The notes under the pieces were generated by a model. That model saw only the letters and a program-made list of their open reading frames with translations, ran no database searches and was not told the origin of the DNA. From Streptomyces catenulae (GTDB taxonomy: Bacteria > Actinomycetota > Actinomycetes > Streptomycetales > Streptomycetaceae), in NCBI RefSeq assembly GCF_000718015.1, contig NZ_JODY01000022.1:62001-126000 (forward strand): a DNA stretch of 64,000 nt, in the 5' to 3' direction. Below, in pieces: positions 41,573 through 49,624 of this stretch (positions are counted from its first letter, which is position 1; each line of letters begins with the position of its first letter). Position numbers and translations under genes: made by a program.

Positions 41573-42838
41573 CTACGAACCCTCCGGGTCCCGTTCCGGC
41601 AGGGTCAGCGTGGTGACGGCGCCGCCGTCCGGGGCGTTGGCCAGGCGGAGTTCGGCGTGGAGGAGCCGCGCCTGGCCGAGGGCGATGGTGAGGCCGAGGC
41701 CGTGGCCCGTACCGCGTTCGGCGGCGCCGGTGTGGAAGCGGCGCGGTCCGTGGCGGAGCAGGTCGGGCGGGTAGCCGGGGCCGTGGTCGCGGACGACGAC
41801 GGTACGGCCCTCGACGGTGACCTCGACCGGGGGCTTCCCGTGCCGGTGGGCGTTGACGACGAGGTTGGCGACGATCCGCTCCAGGCGGCGCGGGTCGGTC
41901 TCGACGGTCGCGGCGGCGTCCGGGGCGTCGGCGACGGTGACGCGGGTGCCGGATCCGGTACGGGCCACCGCCTCGGTGACGACGGCGCCGAGCGGGACCC
42001 GGGCGTGGAGCGGCCGTTCGGCCCCGGCGTCCAGCCGGGAGATCTCCAGCAGGTCCTCGACGAGATCCCGCAGGTCCCGGACGCGGGCGCGGAGCAGGTC
42101 CGCGGTCTCGCCGGGCGGCAGCAGGTCGGCGGCGGCCAGCAGCCCGCCGACCGGGGTGCGCAGCTCATGGGCGACATCCGCGGTGAACCGGCGCTCGGTG
42201 CGCAGCCGTCGGCCGAGGCTGTCGGCCATGAGATCGACGGTGGCGGCGATGTCGGCCACCTCGTCGTGGCCGCGGGTGGGCCCGGTGCGGGCGTCGAGGT
42301 CCCCGGCGGAGATCCGGGTGGCGGTCCGGGAGACCCGCCGCAGCCTGCGGGCGAGCAGCCCGGCGCCGTAGAGGGTGAGCGGGGTGACGGCGGCGAGGGT
42401 GACCGGCGCCGCCACCGCCATGGTCAGGTCCAGCCGGCGCAACGAGGCGAGCTGCGGCTGCATGTTGATCTGGACGGCCAGGAGCGGGCTGCCGGGGCCG
42501 CCGGTGCGTTGGGCGGCCCAGACGCTCGGGCCGACGAGGGCGTCGATCCGCCCGTCGTAGGCGGTGTGCCGGGCGTCGTCGGCCGGATGGCGCAGGGCGG
42601 CGGGCAGTTCGGCGGGGTCCAGCTCAGCGCCGTTCGTCAGCATTCCGGTGCGCCGGTGGACATCCGTCGCGGAGTACACGGCGTTGAACGCCTGCGCCTC
42701 GGCGCGACCGCGGATGTCCGCCGCGGTCCAGAGGTGGACCAGTACCCCCATCGCGGCCACGACCAGGCAGGACGCGGCGGTGGCCAGTGCGGCGATCTTC
42801 CAGCGCAGGGTGAGCCGGGGCGGGCGGGGCAGGCGCAC
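41573..42838 (-). CDS. Sensor histidine kinase
   Basis: A 421-residue two-component sensor with a GTG start 3 bases after the regulator's stop. Transmembrane helix 1 (residues about 13-36) and helix 2 (about 140-162) enclose an extracellular region of about 100 residues. A HAMP linker (RRLRRVSRTATRISAGDLDA) follows, then the H-box ADVAHELRTPVGG with phospho-accepting His224, and the ATPase with N-box LVVNAHRHG and G-boxes DHGPGYPP and GTGHGLGLTIALG. The short extracellular loop suggests sensing of a membrane-active or cell-wall stress signal. Confidence 0.92.
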   Translation of the reverse strand: MRLPRPPRLTLRWKIAALATAASCLVVAAMGVLVHLWTAADIRGRAEAQAFNAVYSATDVHRRTGMLTNGAELDPAELPAALRHPADDARHTAYDGRIDALVGPSVWAAQRTGGPGSPLLAVQINMQPQLASLRRLDLTMAVAAPVTLAAVTPLTLYGAGLLARRLRRVSRTATRISAGDLDARTGPTRGHDEVADIAATVDLMADSLGRRLRTERRFTADVAHELRTPVGGLLAAADLLPPGETADLLRARVRDLRDLVEDLLEISRLDAGAERPLHARVPLGAVVTEAVARTGSGTRVTVADAPDAAATVETDPRRLERIVANLVVNAHRHGKPPVEVTVEGRTVVVRDHGPGYPPDLLRHGPRRFHTGAAERGTGHGLGLTIALGQARLLHAELRLANAPDGGAVTTLTLPERDPEGS

Positions 42839-42841
42839 CGG

Positions 42842-43558
42842 TCAGCGCCGCAGCTTGTAGCCGAAGCCGCGGACCGTCTCGATGCGGTCCCGGCCCAGCT
42901 TCCGCCGCAGCCGCTGGACGCAGAGGTCGACGACCCGGCTGTCGCCGTCCCAGCCGTACTCCCAGACCTCGCGGAGCAGGGTGTGGCGCTCCAGGACGAC
43001 GCCGGGGCGGGCGGCGAATTCGAGGAGCAGTTTCAGTTCGGTCGGGGTGAGCGCCACCGGCTTCCCGGCGACGCGGACCTCCATGCCCGCGGTGTCGACG
43101 GTCAGGTCCCCGAAGGTCAGCGTGGTGGTGGCGGGGCGCGGGTCCGCCTCGGCGGGGGTGTAGGTCGCGCGCCGCAGCAGGGAGCGGATACGGGCCACGA
43201 GGACGTAGGTCTCGACGGGCTTGACCACGTAGTCGTCGGCCCCGGCCTCCAGACCGGCGACGACGTCGAGACCGTCGCCGCGGGCGGACATCATCAAGAC
43301 CGGCACCAGGCTGTTCTCCCGCACCCGGCGGCACAGCCCGATCCCGTCGAGACCGGGCAGCAGCACATCGAGGATCAGCAGGTCGAAGGCGCCGTCCCGG
43401 AACATCTCCAGGCCGGTGAGGCCGTCGGCGGCCACCGCGACCTCGTAGCCGTAGCGTTCGAGCGCGACGGCGAAGGAGCGGCGCATCAGGTCGTCGTCCT
43501 CGACCAGCAGCAGGCGGACGGGGCGGGCGGCGGCCCCGGTCGGGGCGGGCGAGGACAC
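42842..43558 (-). CDS. OmpR-family response regulator
   Basis: About 238 residues from GTG 43556-43558, with AGGAG about 10 bases upstream. Longer frames upstream to 43726 are Pro/Gly-rich and not convincing. The receiver domain has the acidic triad (VEDDD), phospho-Asp64 in LLILDVLLPGLDG, and the conserved Lys in YVVKPVET. The C-terminal winged helix contains LTPTELKLLLEFAARPG and VVDLCVQRLRRKLG. It pairs with the following kinase and probably controls the ABC exporter genes downstream. Confidence 0.92.
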   Translation of the reverse strand: MSSPAPTGAAARPVRLLLVEDDDLMRRSFAVALERYGYEVAVAADGLTGLEMFRDGAFDLLILDVLLPGLDGIGLCRRVRENSLVPVLMMSARGDGLDVVAGLEAGADDYVVKPVETYVLVARIRSLLRRATYTPAEADPRPATTTLTFGDLTVDTAGMEVRVAGKPVALTPTELKLLLEFAARPGVVLERHTLLREVWEYGWDGDSRVVDLCVQRLRRKLGRDRIETVRGFGYKLRR

Positions 43559-43753
43559 GGGCGCAGGCTCCTGTTCCGACGGGCCGGATGCGGCGGCTGG
43601 TTCCGGCTGCCGCGGCGGTGCCCGCAGCCGTTCCCCCCGAAGGACAATACGGCAGAGACCGGATACACCGTCCGGCCCCGGAATGCCCGAAGGCCCGGCC
43701 CGTCGGATGACGGAACCGGGCCCCACGCCGGGCCATCGGCGTTCGGCGGCAGG

Positions 43754-44644
43754 TCAGACGCGGTCCGCCGCGATCAGGACGTACTGGAACGAGCCGTCCT
43801 CGTAGGAGTTGATGAAGGCGTCCTCGATGCCGGTGACGAGGGAGGACGTGGCGCGGAGCTTCCAGTAGGGGAGGGTGGCGGGGGTGAGGTCGATGACGGC
43901 CTGGGGGACGAGGCGGTTGTCGGCCATGGCGCGGAGGTATTCGCGGCGGGAGTGGATGTTGCACTCGAAGTGCGCGTTGATCTGCGAGACCCACTTCGAG
44001 GGCTGGCCGTAGCGCGGGTTCCAGCAGCCGGTGATCGTGACGTAGCGGCCGCCGACGCCGAGGATGCGGGAGTGCTCGGCGAAGAGGTCGTGCAGGTCGA
44101 CGTACATGCTCGACTCGTTGTTCCACGAGGCGGCGGCCTGGCCGGTCTCGAAGGGGGTGTCGAGCATGTTGCAGACGCGGGCGCGGACATGGTCGCCGAT
44201 ACCGAGTTCCCGGGCCCGGTTGTTGGCGAAATCGGCCTGCTTGGCGGAGAGCGTGACGCCCTCGACGTTGCAGCCGAACCGCTGGTGGGCCATGACCATG
44301 GAGCCGCCGCGTCCGCAACCGGCGTCCACCAGGGTGTCGCCGCTCCCGATCGCGCCGAGGTTCTCCAGAAGGACATCCGTCTGGGCCGACTCCAGGCGGT
44401 GGAGTTCGGCGATCAGCTTCTTCTCGTACGCGCTGTCGGCGGTGTCGCCCAGCGCGGCGTAGTCGACCTCGCCGATGCCGTAGTGGTGGTGGTAAAGCCC
44501 GTCGACATCGCCGAGGCGCAGGTTCACGGGCCTGGCCTCCTGGTCCCAGTAGCGGGCGATGTCTCCCTGGTAGGGCGAGGACGCGCCGGGGATGAACACA
44601 GAGGTGCCGGTGGTGAGCTCGGTGCTGGTCACAGAGAAATCCAC
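43754..44644 (-). CDS. Geranyl diphosphate 2-C-methyltransferase
   Basis: A 296-residue SAM-dependent methyltransferase that makes 2-methylgeranyl diphosphate, the precursor of 2-methylisoborneol. The SAM-binding motif is LVDAGCGRGGSM (residues about 105-116), followed by VEGVTLSAKQADFANNRA. The acidic substrate-binding stretch NNESSMYVDLHDLF and GCWNPRYGQPSKW are typical of the enzyme (SCO7701 in S. coelicolor, from memory). The GTG start lies 3 bases after the synthase stop codon, so it is coupled to it. It is the last gene of the three-gene operon. Confidence 0.95.
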   Translation of the reverse strand: MDFSVTSTELTTGTSVFIPGASSPYQGDIARYWDQEARPVNLRLGDVDGLYHHHYGIGEVDYAALGDTADSAYEKKLIAELHRLESAQTDVLLENLGAIGSGDTLVDAGCGRGGSMVMAHQRFGCNVEGVTLSAKQADFANNRARELGIGDHVRARVCNMLDTPFETGQAAASWNNESSMYVDLHDLFAEHSRILGVGGRYVTITGCWNPRYGQPSKWVSQINAHFECNIHSRREYLRAMADNRLVPQAVIDLTPATLPYWKLRATSSLVTGIEDAFINSYEDGSFQYVLIAADRV

Positions 44645-44647
44645 TTC

Positions 44648-45931
44648 TTACCAGAAATCGGGCAGGCTGTATCGGTAGGTGTTGGTCCGGTGCCAGTAGT
44701 GGTTGCCGTCGACCCATACGGCGACCCCGCGCAGGAAGCGGAGCACGGTCGGTACGGGACAGGCGGCGGCCAGCGCGGCGGCTTCGGATTCGAAGGCGTG
44801 CATGAGGTCGTTGTGGACCTCGACCGCCTTCAGATAGGCGTCCTTGTCGGAGACGCCCTCCCGTTCGGCGATCACCACGGGCAGGTTGAGGTGACGGCCG
44901 GGGCTGTTGAGTTCCTTGGTGTACGAGTAGAGGTCGTTGACGATCGTGGTGGCGTTCCCGGCGAGCGCGATCACCCGCTGCATGGCGGGCAGCGCGTGCA
45001 GTTCGGCCGGGAGTTCGTAGCCGCCGACGGTGTCGGTGATGGTCGGGCAGGGGCGGAAGTTGTTGAACTGGCGCATCGCCAGGTACTCCCACACCTCCGG
45101 CACGTGGTCCTCCTGCGCCCAGGCGGCCTCGGCGAGGTAGCCGAGGTGCAGACGGGCCATGTCGTGCCGGTACCGGTCGGCCTGGGAGTCGCTGGAGTCC
45201 CGGACGAAGTACTCCATGGCGGAGCGGTACGCGCGCCGGGGCGCGTCCGACTGGAGCGAGGCGAGCCACGCCGGTTCGTACTCACCCGTGGTGTGCAGCG
45301 GGTCGAGGGCGGTGTGGGCGAGGAGGAGGCGGCTGCCGAGGCCGATGGGCGAGCCGCCGTGGTCCTCGCAGTAGCAGTCGTCGACGGCGTTCTCGGCGAC
45401 CATCAGCCGGGTGGCGATCATCAGGTGGTCGACGGCGGGCGCGTCCGGATGGCAGGCGACCATGTAGCGGCCGACGGAGAACCCGTCGAACTGGTCCTCC
45501 CACTCCGGCGGGTACGCCTGGACCTCGTCGACCGCCCACCGCTTGATCCGCTCGCTGACCTCCGCCACCCGCGCCTGGTCGGGCTCCGGCACCGGGTGGT
45601 GGTAGAGCCCGGGGATCGGCGAGCCCGGGGCGGGCGCCCCCGAGGCGGTCGGCTCCTCCGGCGCGGCGGGCTCCTCCCGGTCCTTGCGGCGGAGCCGCAG
45701 GCTCGTGGTGCCGAGGCCGGTGGGACCGCGCAGGATCCTTTCGACAGCGGGCCGTGCCACCGCGACGGCGCCCTCCGGCGCGGCGCCGCCGGGCGCGTCC
45801 GGGCGGACCGTCCGGGCGAACGAGGGCGGGCCGGGCAGCGCGGACCGGGCACCCGCGGCGGGGCGGGTCCCGGCGCGGGCCGCAGCGGCGGGCAGGCCCG
45901 GCTGCAGGGAAGTAGGCCCGGGATCGGACAT
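44648..45931 (-). CDS. 2-methylisoborneol synthase (class I terpene cyclase)
   Basis: A 427-residue terpene cyclase that converts 2-methylgeranyl diphosphate to the earthy odorant 2-methylisoborneol. The metal-binding motifs are DDCYCED (residues 184-190) and the NSE triad in NDLYSYTKE (332-340); RYRHDM and late WHRTNTYRY are also family features. The N-terminal ~105 residues are Pro/Ala-rich and disordered. They carry short motifs (LPGPPSFART, GPTGLGTTSLRL) that could serve as loading signals for the encapsulin shell encoded just upstream. AAGGAG precedes ATG 45931. The gene lies between eshA and the methyltransferase. Confidence 0.95.
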   Translation of the reverse strand: MSDPGPTSLQPGLPAAAARAGTRPAAGARSALPGPPSFARTVRPDAPGGAAPEGAVAVARPAVERILRGPTGLGTTSLRLRRKDREEPAAPEEPTASGAPAPGSPIPGLYHHPVPEPDQARVAEVSERIKRWAVDEVQAYPPEWEDQFDGFSVGRYMVACHPDAPAVDHLMIATRLMVAENAVDDCYCEDHGGSPIGLGSRLLLAHTALDPLHTTGEYEPAWLASLQSDAPRRAYRSAMEYFVRDSSDSQADRYRHDMARLHLGYLAEAAWAQEDHVPEVWEYLAMRQFNNFRPCPTITDTVGGYELPAELHALPAMQRVIALAGNATTIVNDLYSYTKELNSPGRHLNLPVVIAEREGVSDKDAYLKAVEVHNDLMHAFESEAAALAAACPVPTVLRFLRGVAVWVDGNHYWHRTNTYRYSLPDFW

Positions 45932-46074
45932 CCGTAGCTCCTTGGTGAGATGAGGTGGGCTGCCCCGGATCCCGGGCGTGCTCGCCCGCCCGGGAAGATC
46001 CGGGCCGTCGTCGTGGCCGGTACGGCCGCCGTCCCGCCGTCCGCCCGCGGGACCGGGCGGACGCCCGACCGGGG

Positions 46075-47487
46075 CTAGCTGCGCCGGTGGGCGATCTGCA
46101 CGTTCTCCAGCACACCGAGCGCGTCGGGCACGAGGACCGCGGCGGAGTAGTAGGTGGAGACCAGGTACGAGATGATCGCCTGCTCGTTGATGCCCATGAA
46201 CCGGACGGAGAGGCCCGGCTCGTACTCCTCCGGCAGGCCCGTCTGGTGGAGACCGATGACGCCCTGGTTCTCCTCGCCGGTGCGCATGGCGAGGATGGAG
46301 CTGGTGTTCTCCTTGGTGACCGGGATCTTGCTGCACGGCAGGATCGGGACGCCGCGCCAGGCCGGGACCTGCTGGCCGCCGAGGTCGACGTGGTCCGGGT
46401 AGAGGCCGCGGGCGTTGAACTCGCGGCCGATCGCGGCGATGGCCCGCGGGTGGGCGAAGAGGAACTTCGTGCCGCGGCGGCGGGAGAGCAGGTCGTCGAG
46501 GTCGTCCGGGGTGGGCAGACCGGAGTGGCTCTGGATCCGCTGCTTGAAGGCGGCGTTGTGCAGCAGACCGAACTCGCGGTTGTTGACCAGCTCGTACTCC
46601 TGGCGCTCGCGCAGCGCCTCGATGGTGAGCCGGAGCTGTTCCTCGGTCTGGTTCATCGGGCCGTTGTAGAGGTCGGCGACCCGGGTGTGGACCCGCAGGA
46701 CCGTCTGCGCGACGGAGAGTTCGTACTCGCGGGGGTTCATCTCGTAGTCGACGAAGGTGCCGGGGAGTTCGGGCTCGCCGGTGTGGCCCGCCGACATCGC
46801 GATCTCGGCCTCGCCGTGCTTGTTCTGCCGCTGGTGCGGCAGGGAGCGGACCTGCTCGACATGGGCCCGGAGCTTCGGCGCGTTGTCCATGACCGCGTCG
46901 AAGTCGGCGCGGGAGAGGGTGAGGAGGGTACCGGCGGTCTCCGCGGTGGCGGTGGTGTCCCAGGTGGCCTCGCCGTCCATGAGGGCCTGCTCACCGAAGT
47001 GGCCGCCGTCCGCGACGATGTTGACGGGGACGTCGCTGCCGTACTTGCCCTCGGCGGTCTGGCTGATGCGGCCGTGGGCGACGAGGTGGATGCGCTCGGC
47101 GGGGGCGCCGCGCTCGGCCAGCACCTCACCGGCGCGGAAGTCGCGCTGGACGCAGCGGTCGGCGATGGCCTTCAGCACCTGGTCGTCGTCGAAGCCGCGC
47201 AGCACGGCCAGTTCGCCCAGCTCGCGGGGGATGACGCGGACGTCGGAGCCGTCCTGGACGAACTCGATGTAGCCGTCCCCGACGGTGTAGGTGAGTCGGC
47301 GGTTCACCCGGTAGGCGCCGCCCTTCGCCTCGACCCAGGGCAGCATCCGCAGCAGCCAGCGGGAGGTGATCTCCTGCATCTGCGGGGCGGACTTGGTCGT
47401 GGTGGCGAGATTGCGGGCAGCCGCGGTGCTCAGGCTGGACTGCTCGGCGGGGGCCGGCAGGGCCTCCTGGCCGGTCTCAACGGTCAT
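46075..47487 (-). CDS. eshA: Family 2B encapsulin shell protein with cNMP-binding domain (EshA)
   Basis: A 470-residue shell protein long known as EshA, described as a cyclic-nucleotide-binding protein, and more recently as a family 2B encapsulin. The HK97-like shell parts flank an inserted cyclic-nucleotide-binding domain (residues about 105-215) with [18 protein letters not shown] and the cassette [20 protein letters not shown]. The C-terminal E-loop and A-domain part includes [20 protein letters not shown] and [12 protein letters not shown]. It is the first gene of the operon with 2-MIB synthase and its methyltransferase, so the shell should house terpene biosynthesis. Confidence 0.94.
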   Translation of the reverse strand: MTVETGQEALPAPAEQSSLSTAAARNLATTTKSAPQMQEITSRWLLRMLPWVEAKGGAYRVNRRLTYTVGDGYIEFVQDGSDVRVIPRELGELAVLRGFDDDQVLKAIADRCVQRDFRAGEVLAERGAPAERIHLVAHGRISQTAEGKYGSDVPVNIVADGGHFGEQALMDGEATWDTTATAETAGTLLTLSRADFDAVMDNAPKLRAHVEQVRSLPHQRQNKHGEAEIAMSAGHTGEPELPGTFVDYEMNPREYELSVAQTVLRVHTRVADLYNGPMNQTEEQLRLTIEALRERQEYELVNNREFGLLHNAAFKQRIQSHSGLPTPDDLDDLLSRRRGTKFLFAHPRAIAAIGREFNARGLYPDHVDLGGQQVPAWRGVPILPCSKIPVTKENTSSILAMRTGEENQGVIGLHQTGLPEEYEPGLSVRFMGINEQAIISYLVSTYYSAAVLVPDALGVLENVQIAHRRS

Positions 47488-47930
47488 CTGGCGAGCTCTC
47501 CTTCGCAGGGGGTGGCGGCGTGCGCGGGCCACCTGGGAAAGGTGGAAAGAGGATGGGGGCGCGGGGAAATTGCGGTAAGCGGGCGGATTTCAGAATTCCG
47601 TCCGACTCCCGGAGACCAGTAAAGAGGCAGGACTCCCAGCTCACGCAAATAAGAGCGCCGGTGTTACCTCGATGCGGTGACGTTGGGCGACTTGAGGTTT
47701 AGCAGACGGCCCATATGTTTTCGGACTTCCCGATACGGAGCAGGTCAGCAATACGAAAAAGGGCCTACGCGAAATCACTCTTCTGCTATACGGGGAACTC
47801 TATTTGACGGCCCGTTAGGTATGTCGCCGGGGCGCGCCGGAGGCGGCGCCGGTCGGCGAAGTATTCCCCTGACAGTGCGGTCCGCGGCCGGTACGTTCCT
47901 TGACGACGCCGACGAGATGAGGGAAGTCCC
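47488..47930. promoter_or_regulatory. Divergent region between eshA and O-methyltransferase
   Basis: About 440 non-coding bases, with clearly lower GC at 47570-47815 than the neighbouring genes. The operon promoter reading leftward and the methyltransferase promoter reading rightward must both lie here. An isolated TTGAC occurs at 47813-47817, but no matching -10 box at a normal distance is clear. No gene-like frame is present. Confidence 0.4.
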
Positions 47931-48599
47931 ATGTCAGAGCACCAGTGGAATGCCGTCGAAAGCTACTTCGCCCCGCTGCTCGCCCCGCACGACGAGGTAC
48001 TCGGTGCGGCGCTGCGCGCCAGCGACGCCGCCGGACTGCCGCCGATCGCCGTCTCCCCCACCGAGGGCAAGCTGCTGCACCTCCTCGCGCAGACCCAGGG
48101 CGCCCGCCGGATCCTTGAGTTGGGCACCCTCGGCGGCTACAGCACCATCTGGCTGGGGCGCGCGCTCCCCGCCGACGGGCGGCTGATCTCCCTGGAGGCG
48201 GATGTGGCGCACGCCGAGGTGGCCCGCGCCAACCTCGACCGGGCGGGGCTGTCCGGGGTGGCCGAGGTGCGGGTGGGCCCGGCGCTCGACTCCCTCGCGG
48301 CGCTCGCGGCTGACGGCGCCGAGCCGTTCGACCTGGTCTTCATCGACGCGGACAAGCCCAACAACCCGCACTACCTGGAGTGGGCGCTGCGGCTCACCCG
48401 CCCCGGCTCCCTGATCGTCTGCGACAACGTCGTCCGCGGCGGCAAGGTCGCCGACCCGGCCAACCCCGAGCCCGCGGTCCGGGGCATCCGCCGCTGTCTG
48501 GAGATGATGGCCGAGCACCCGAAGCTGTCGGCGACCGCGATCCAGACGGTCGGCAGCAAGGGGTACGACGGCTTCGCGCTGGCCCGGGTGGTCGCGTAG
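47931..48599 (+). CDS. O-methyltransferase (class I, SAM-dependent)
   Basis: A 222-residue cation-dependent O-methyltransferase of the COMT-like family. The SAM motif is ILELGTLGGYSTIWLGRAL, the metal/catalytic region is DLVFIDADKPNNPHYLEWAL, and IVCDNVVRGGKV follows. The start MSEHQWNAVESYF is preceded by GGGAAG. The acceptor substrate is probably a catechol-like phenol or a secondary metabolite. Whether it belongs functionally with the terpene operon is unknown; it is divergent from it and is common in Streptomyces. Confidence 0.92.
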   Translation: MSEHQWNAVESYFAPLLAPHDEVLGAALRASDAAGLPPIAVSPTEGKLLHLLAQTQGARRILELGTLGGYSTIWLGRALPADGRLISLEADVAHAEVARANLDRAGLSGVAEVRVGPALDSLAALAADGAEPFDLVFIDADKPNNPHYLEWALRLTRPGSLIVCDNVVRGGKVADPANPEPAVRGIRRCLEMMAEHPKLSATAIQTVGSKGYDGFALARVVA

Positions 48600-48606
48600 G
48601 GGCACT

Positions 48607-48627
48607 CCCGCAGGGGCGCCCTGCGGG
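48607..48627. terminator. Terminator hairpin between convergent methyltransferases
   Basis: Perfect 9-bp arms CCCGCAGGG and CCCTGCGGG enclose a 3-base loop. The hairpin starts 8 bases after the stop of the O-methyltransferase gene and ends just before the stop of the convergent methyltransferase. It lacks a U-tract, but its symmetry suits termination in both directions. Confidence 0.7.
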
Positions 48628-48642
48628 GGCGCCCCTGGCCGG

Positions 48643-49476
48643 TCAGGCGGGCCGGGTGGCCTTGAGGGAGTACATCAGCGGGACGCGCGGGCGGTCGGCG
48701 GGCAGGCGGTAGAAGCCGTCGTCGCCGCGCTCCAGTGCGCCGAAGCGCTGGAAGAGCGTCATGTCGTGCTCGTGGAGGAACTCGATCCGCAGCCCCGTCG
48801 CGGCGACCGCGCTGACCACGTCACCGATCGGATGCTGCCATTCCACGGCGCGGTTGTGGACCGTCGGGGCGTCGAAGTCCGTGTACGTGCCGGAGGTCTC
48901 CTCCACCCAGGCGTCGCGGCTGAAGTAGTCGTGGACGACCCGGGAGCCCGTGGTGTCGTCCAGCGCGTCGCACAGGGGGTGGAACTCGGCGAGGTAGAGG
49001 AAGCCGCCGGGGGCGACGAGGGAGGCGGCCGTCTCGGCCCACCGCACCACGTCGGGCAGCCAGTTGAGGGCGCCGATGCCGGTGTAGACGATGTCGTAGG
49101 AGTCGTCGGGGACCGCCTCCGCCGCGTCGTACACATCGGCGGCGACGAACGAGGCGCGGTCGGTGTCGTGGCCCAGCTCGGCGGCGGTCCCGCGGGCGGC
49201 GTCGACGGCGGGTTCGGAGAAGTCCAGGCCGACGACGCGGGAGGCGCCGCGGTGCAGCCACGAGAGGGTGTCCTGCCCGAAGTGGCACTGCAGATGCAGC
49301 AGGGAGCGGCCGGTGACCTCGCCGACCTCCGCCGCCTCGAAGGGGCGGATCGCGTCCCGGGTGCGCCGGAACCCCTCGTGGTCGTAGTGGTCGCTCTCCA
49401 GGTGGAGCGGGACCCGCTCGTCCCACCGCGCGCGGTTGGCCTCGCGCCAGTCGTCGGGGCCGGTGTGTGGTCGCAT
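48643..49476 (-). CDS. Class I SAM-dependent methyltransferase
   Basis: A 277-residue methyltransferase, MRPHTGPDDWREANRARWDE. The SAM-binding region is LLHLQCHFGQDTLSWLHRGA, with the acidic loop VVGLDFSEPAVDAAR and the family's VYTGIGALNWLPDVVRWAE. This type is often annotated only as a methyltransferase-domain protein, and the substrate is unknown. It converges with the O-methyltransferase gene. The N-terminal WDERVPLHLESDHYD motif is typical of this Streptomyces group and confirms the start. Confidence 0.88.
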   Translation of the reverse strand: MRPHTGPDDWREANRARWDERVPLHLESDHYDHEGFRRTRDAIRPFEAAEVGEVTGRSLLHLQCHFGQDTLSWLHRGASRVVGLDFSEPAVDAARGTAAELGHDTDRASFVAADVYDAAEAVPDDSYDIVYTGIGALNWLPDVVRWAETAASLVAPGGFLYLAEFHPLCDALDDTTGSRVVHDYFSRDAWVEETSGTYTDFDAPTVHNRAVEWQHPIGDVVSAVAATGLRIEFLHEHDMTLFQRFGALERGDDGFYRLPADRPRVPLMYSLKATRPA

Positions 49477-49624
49477 ACCGCGACGCTAGCCACCGGTGTG
49501 GACGGTCGCCACACAATTTGCGGGACGCCCGGCCGCCCCCGGGAAGCGCCCGCCGCGGGCCGCCGGGGGCCTCCCCCGTAAAGGCCCGTGCACCGTTTCC
49601 GGCACATCGGGTTTGATAGAGGGC

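Noticed and set aside
40508..45937. Very long open frame on the plus strand, about 1809 codons
   Set aside because: It runs antisense to the ABC transporter, two-component system and terpene genes. Its translation is Gly/Arg/Val-rich noise with no domain, as expected on the opposite strand of high-GC coding DNA.
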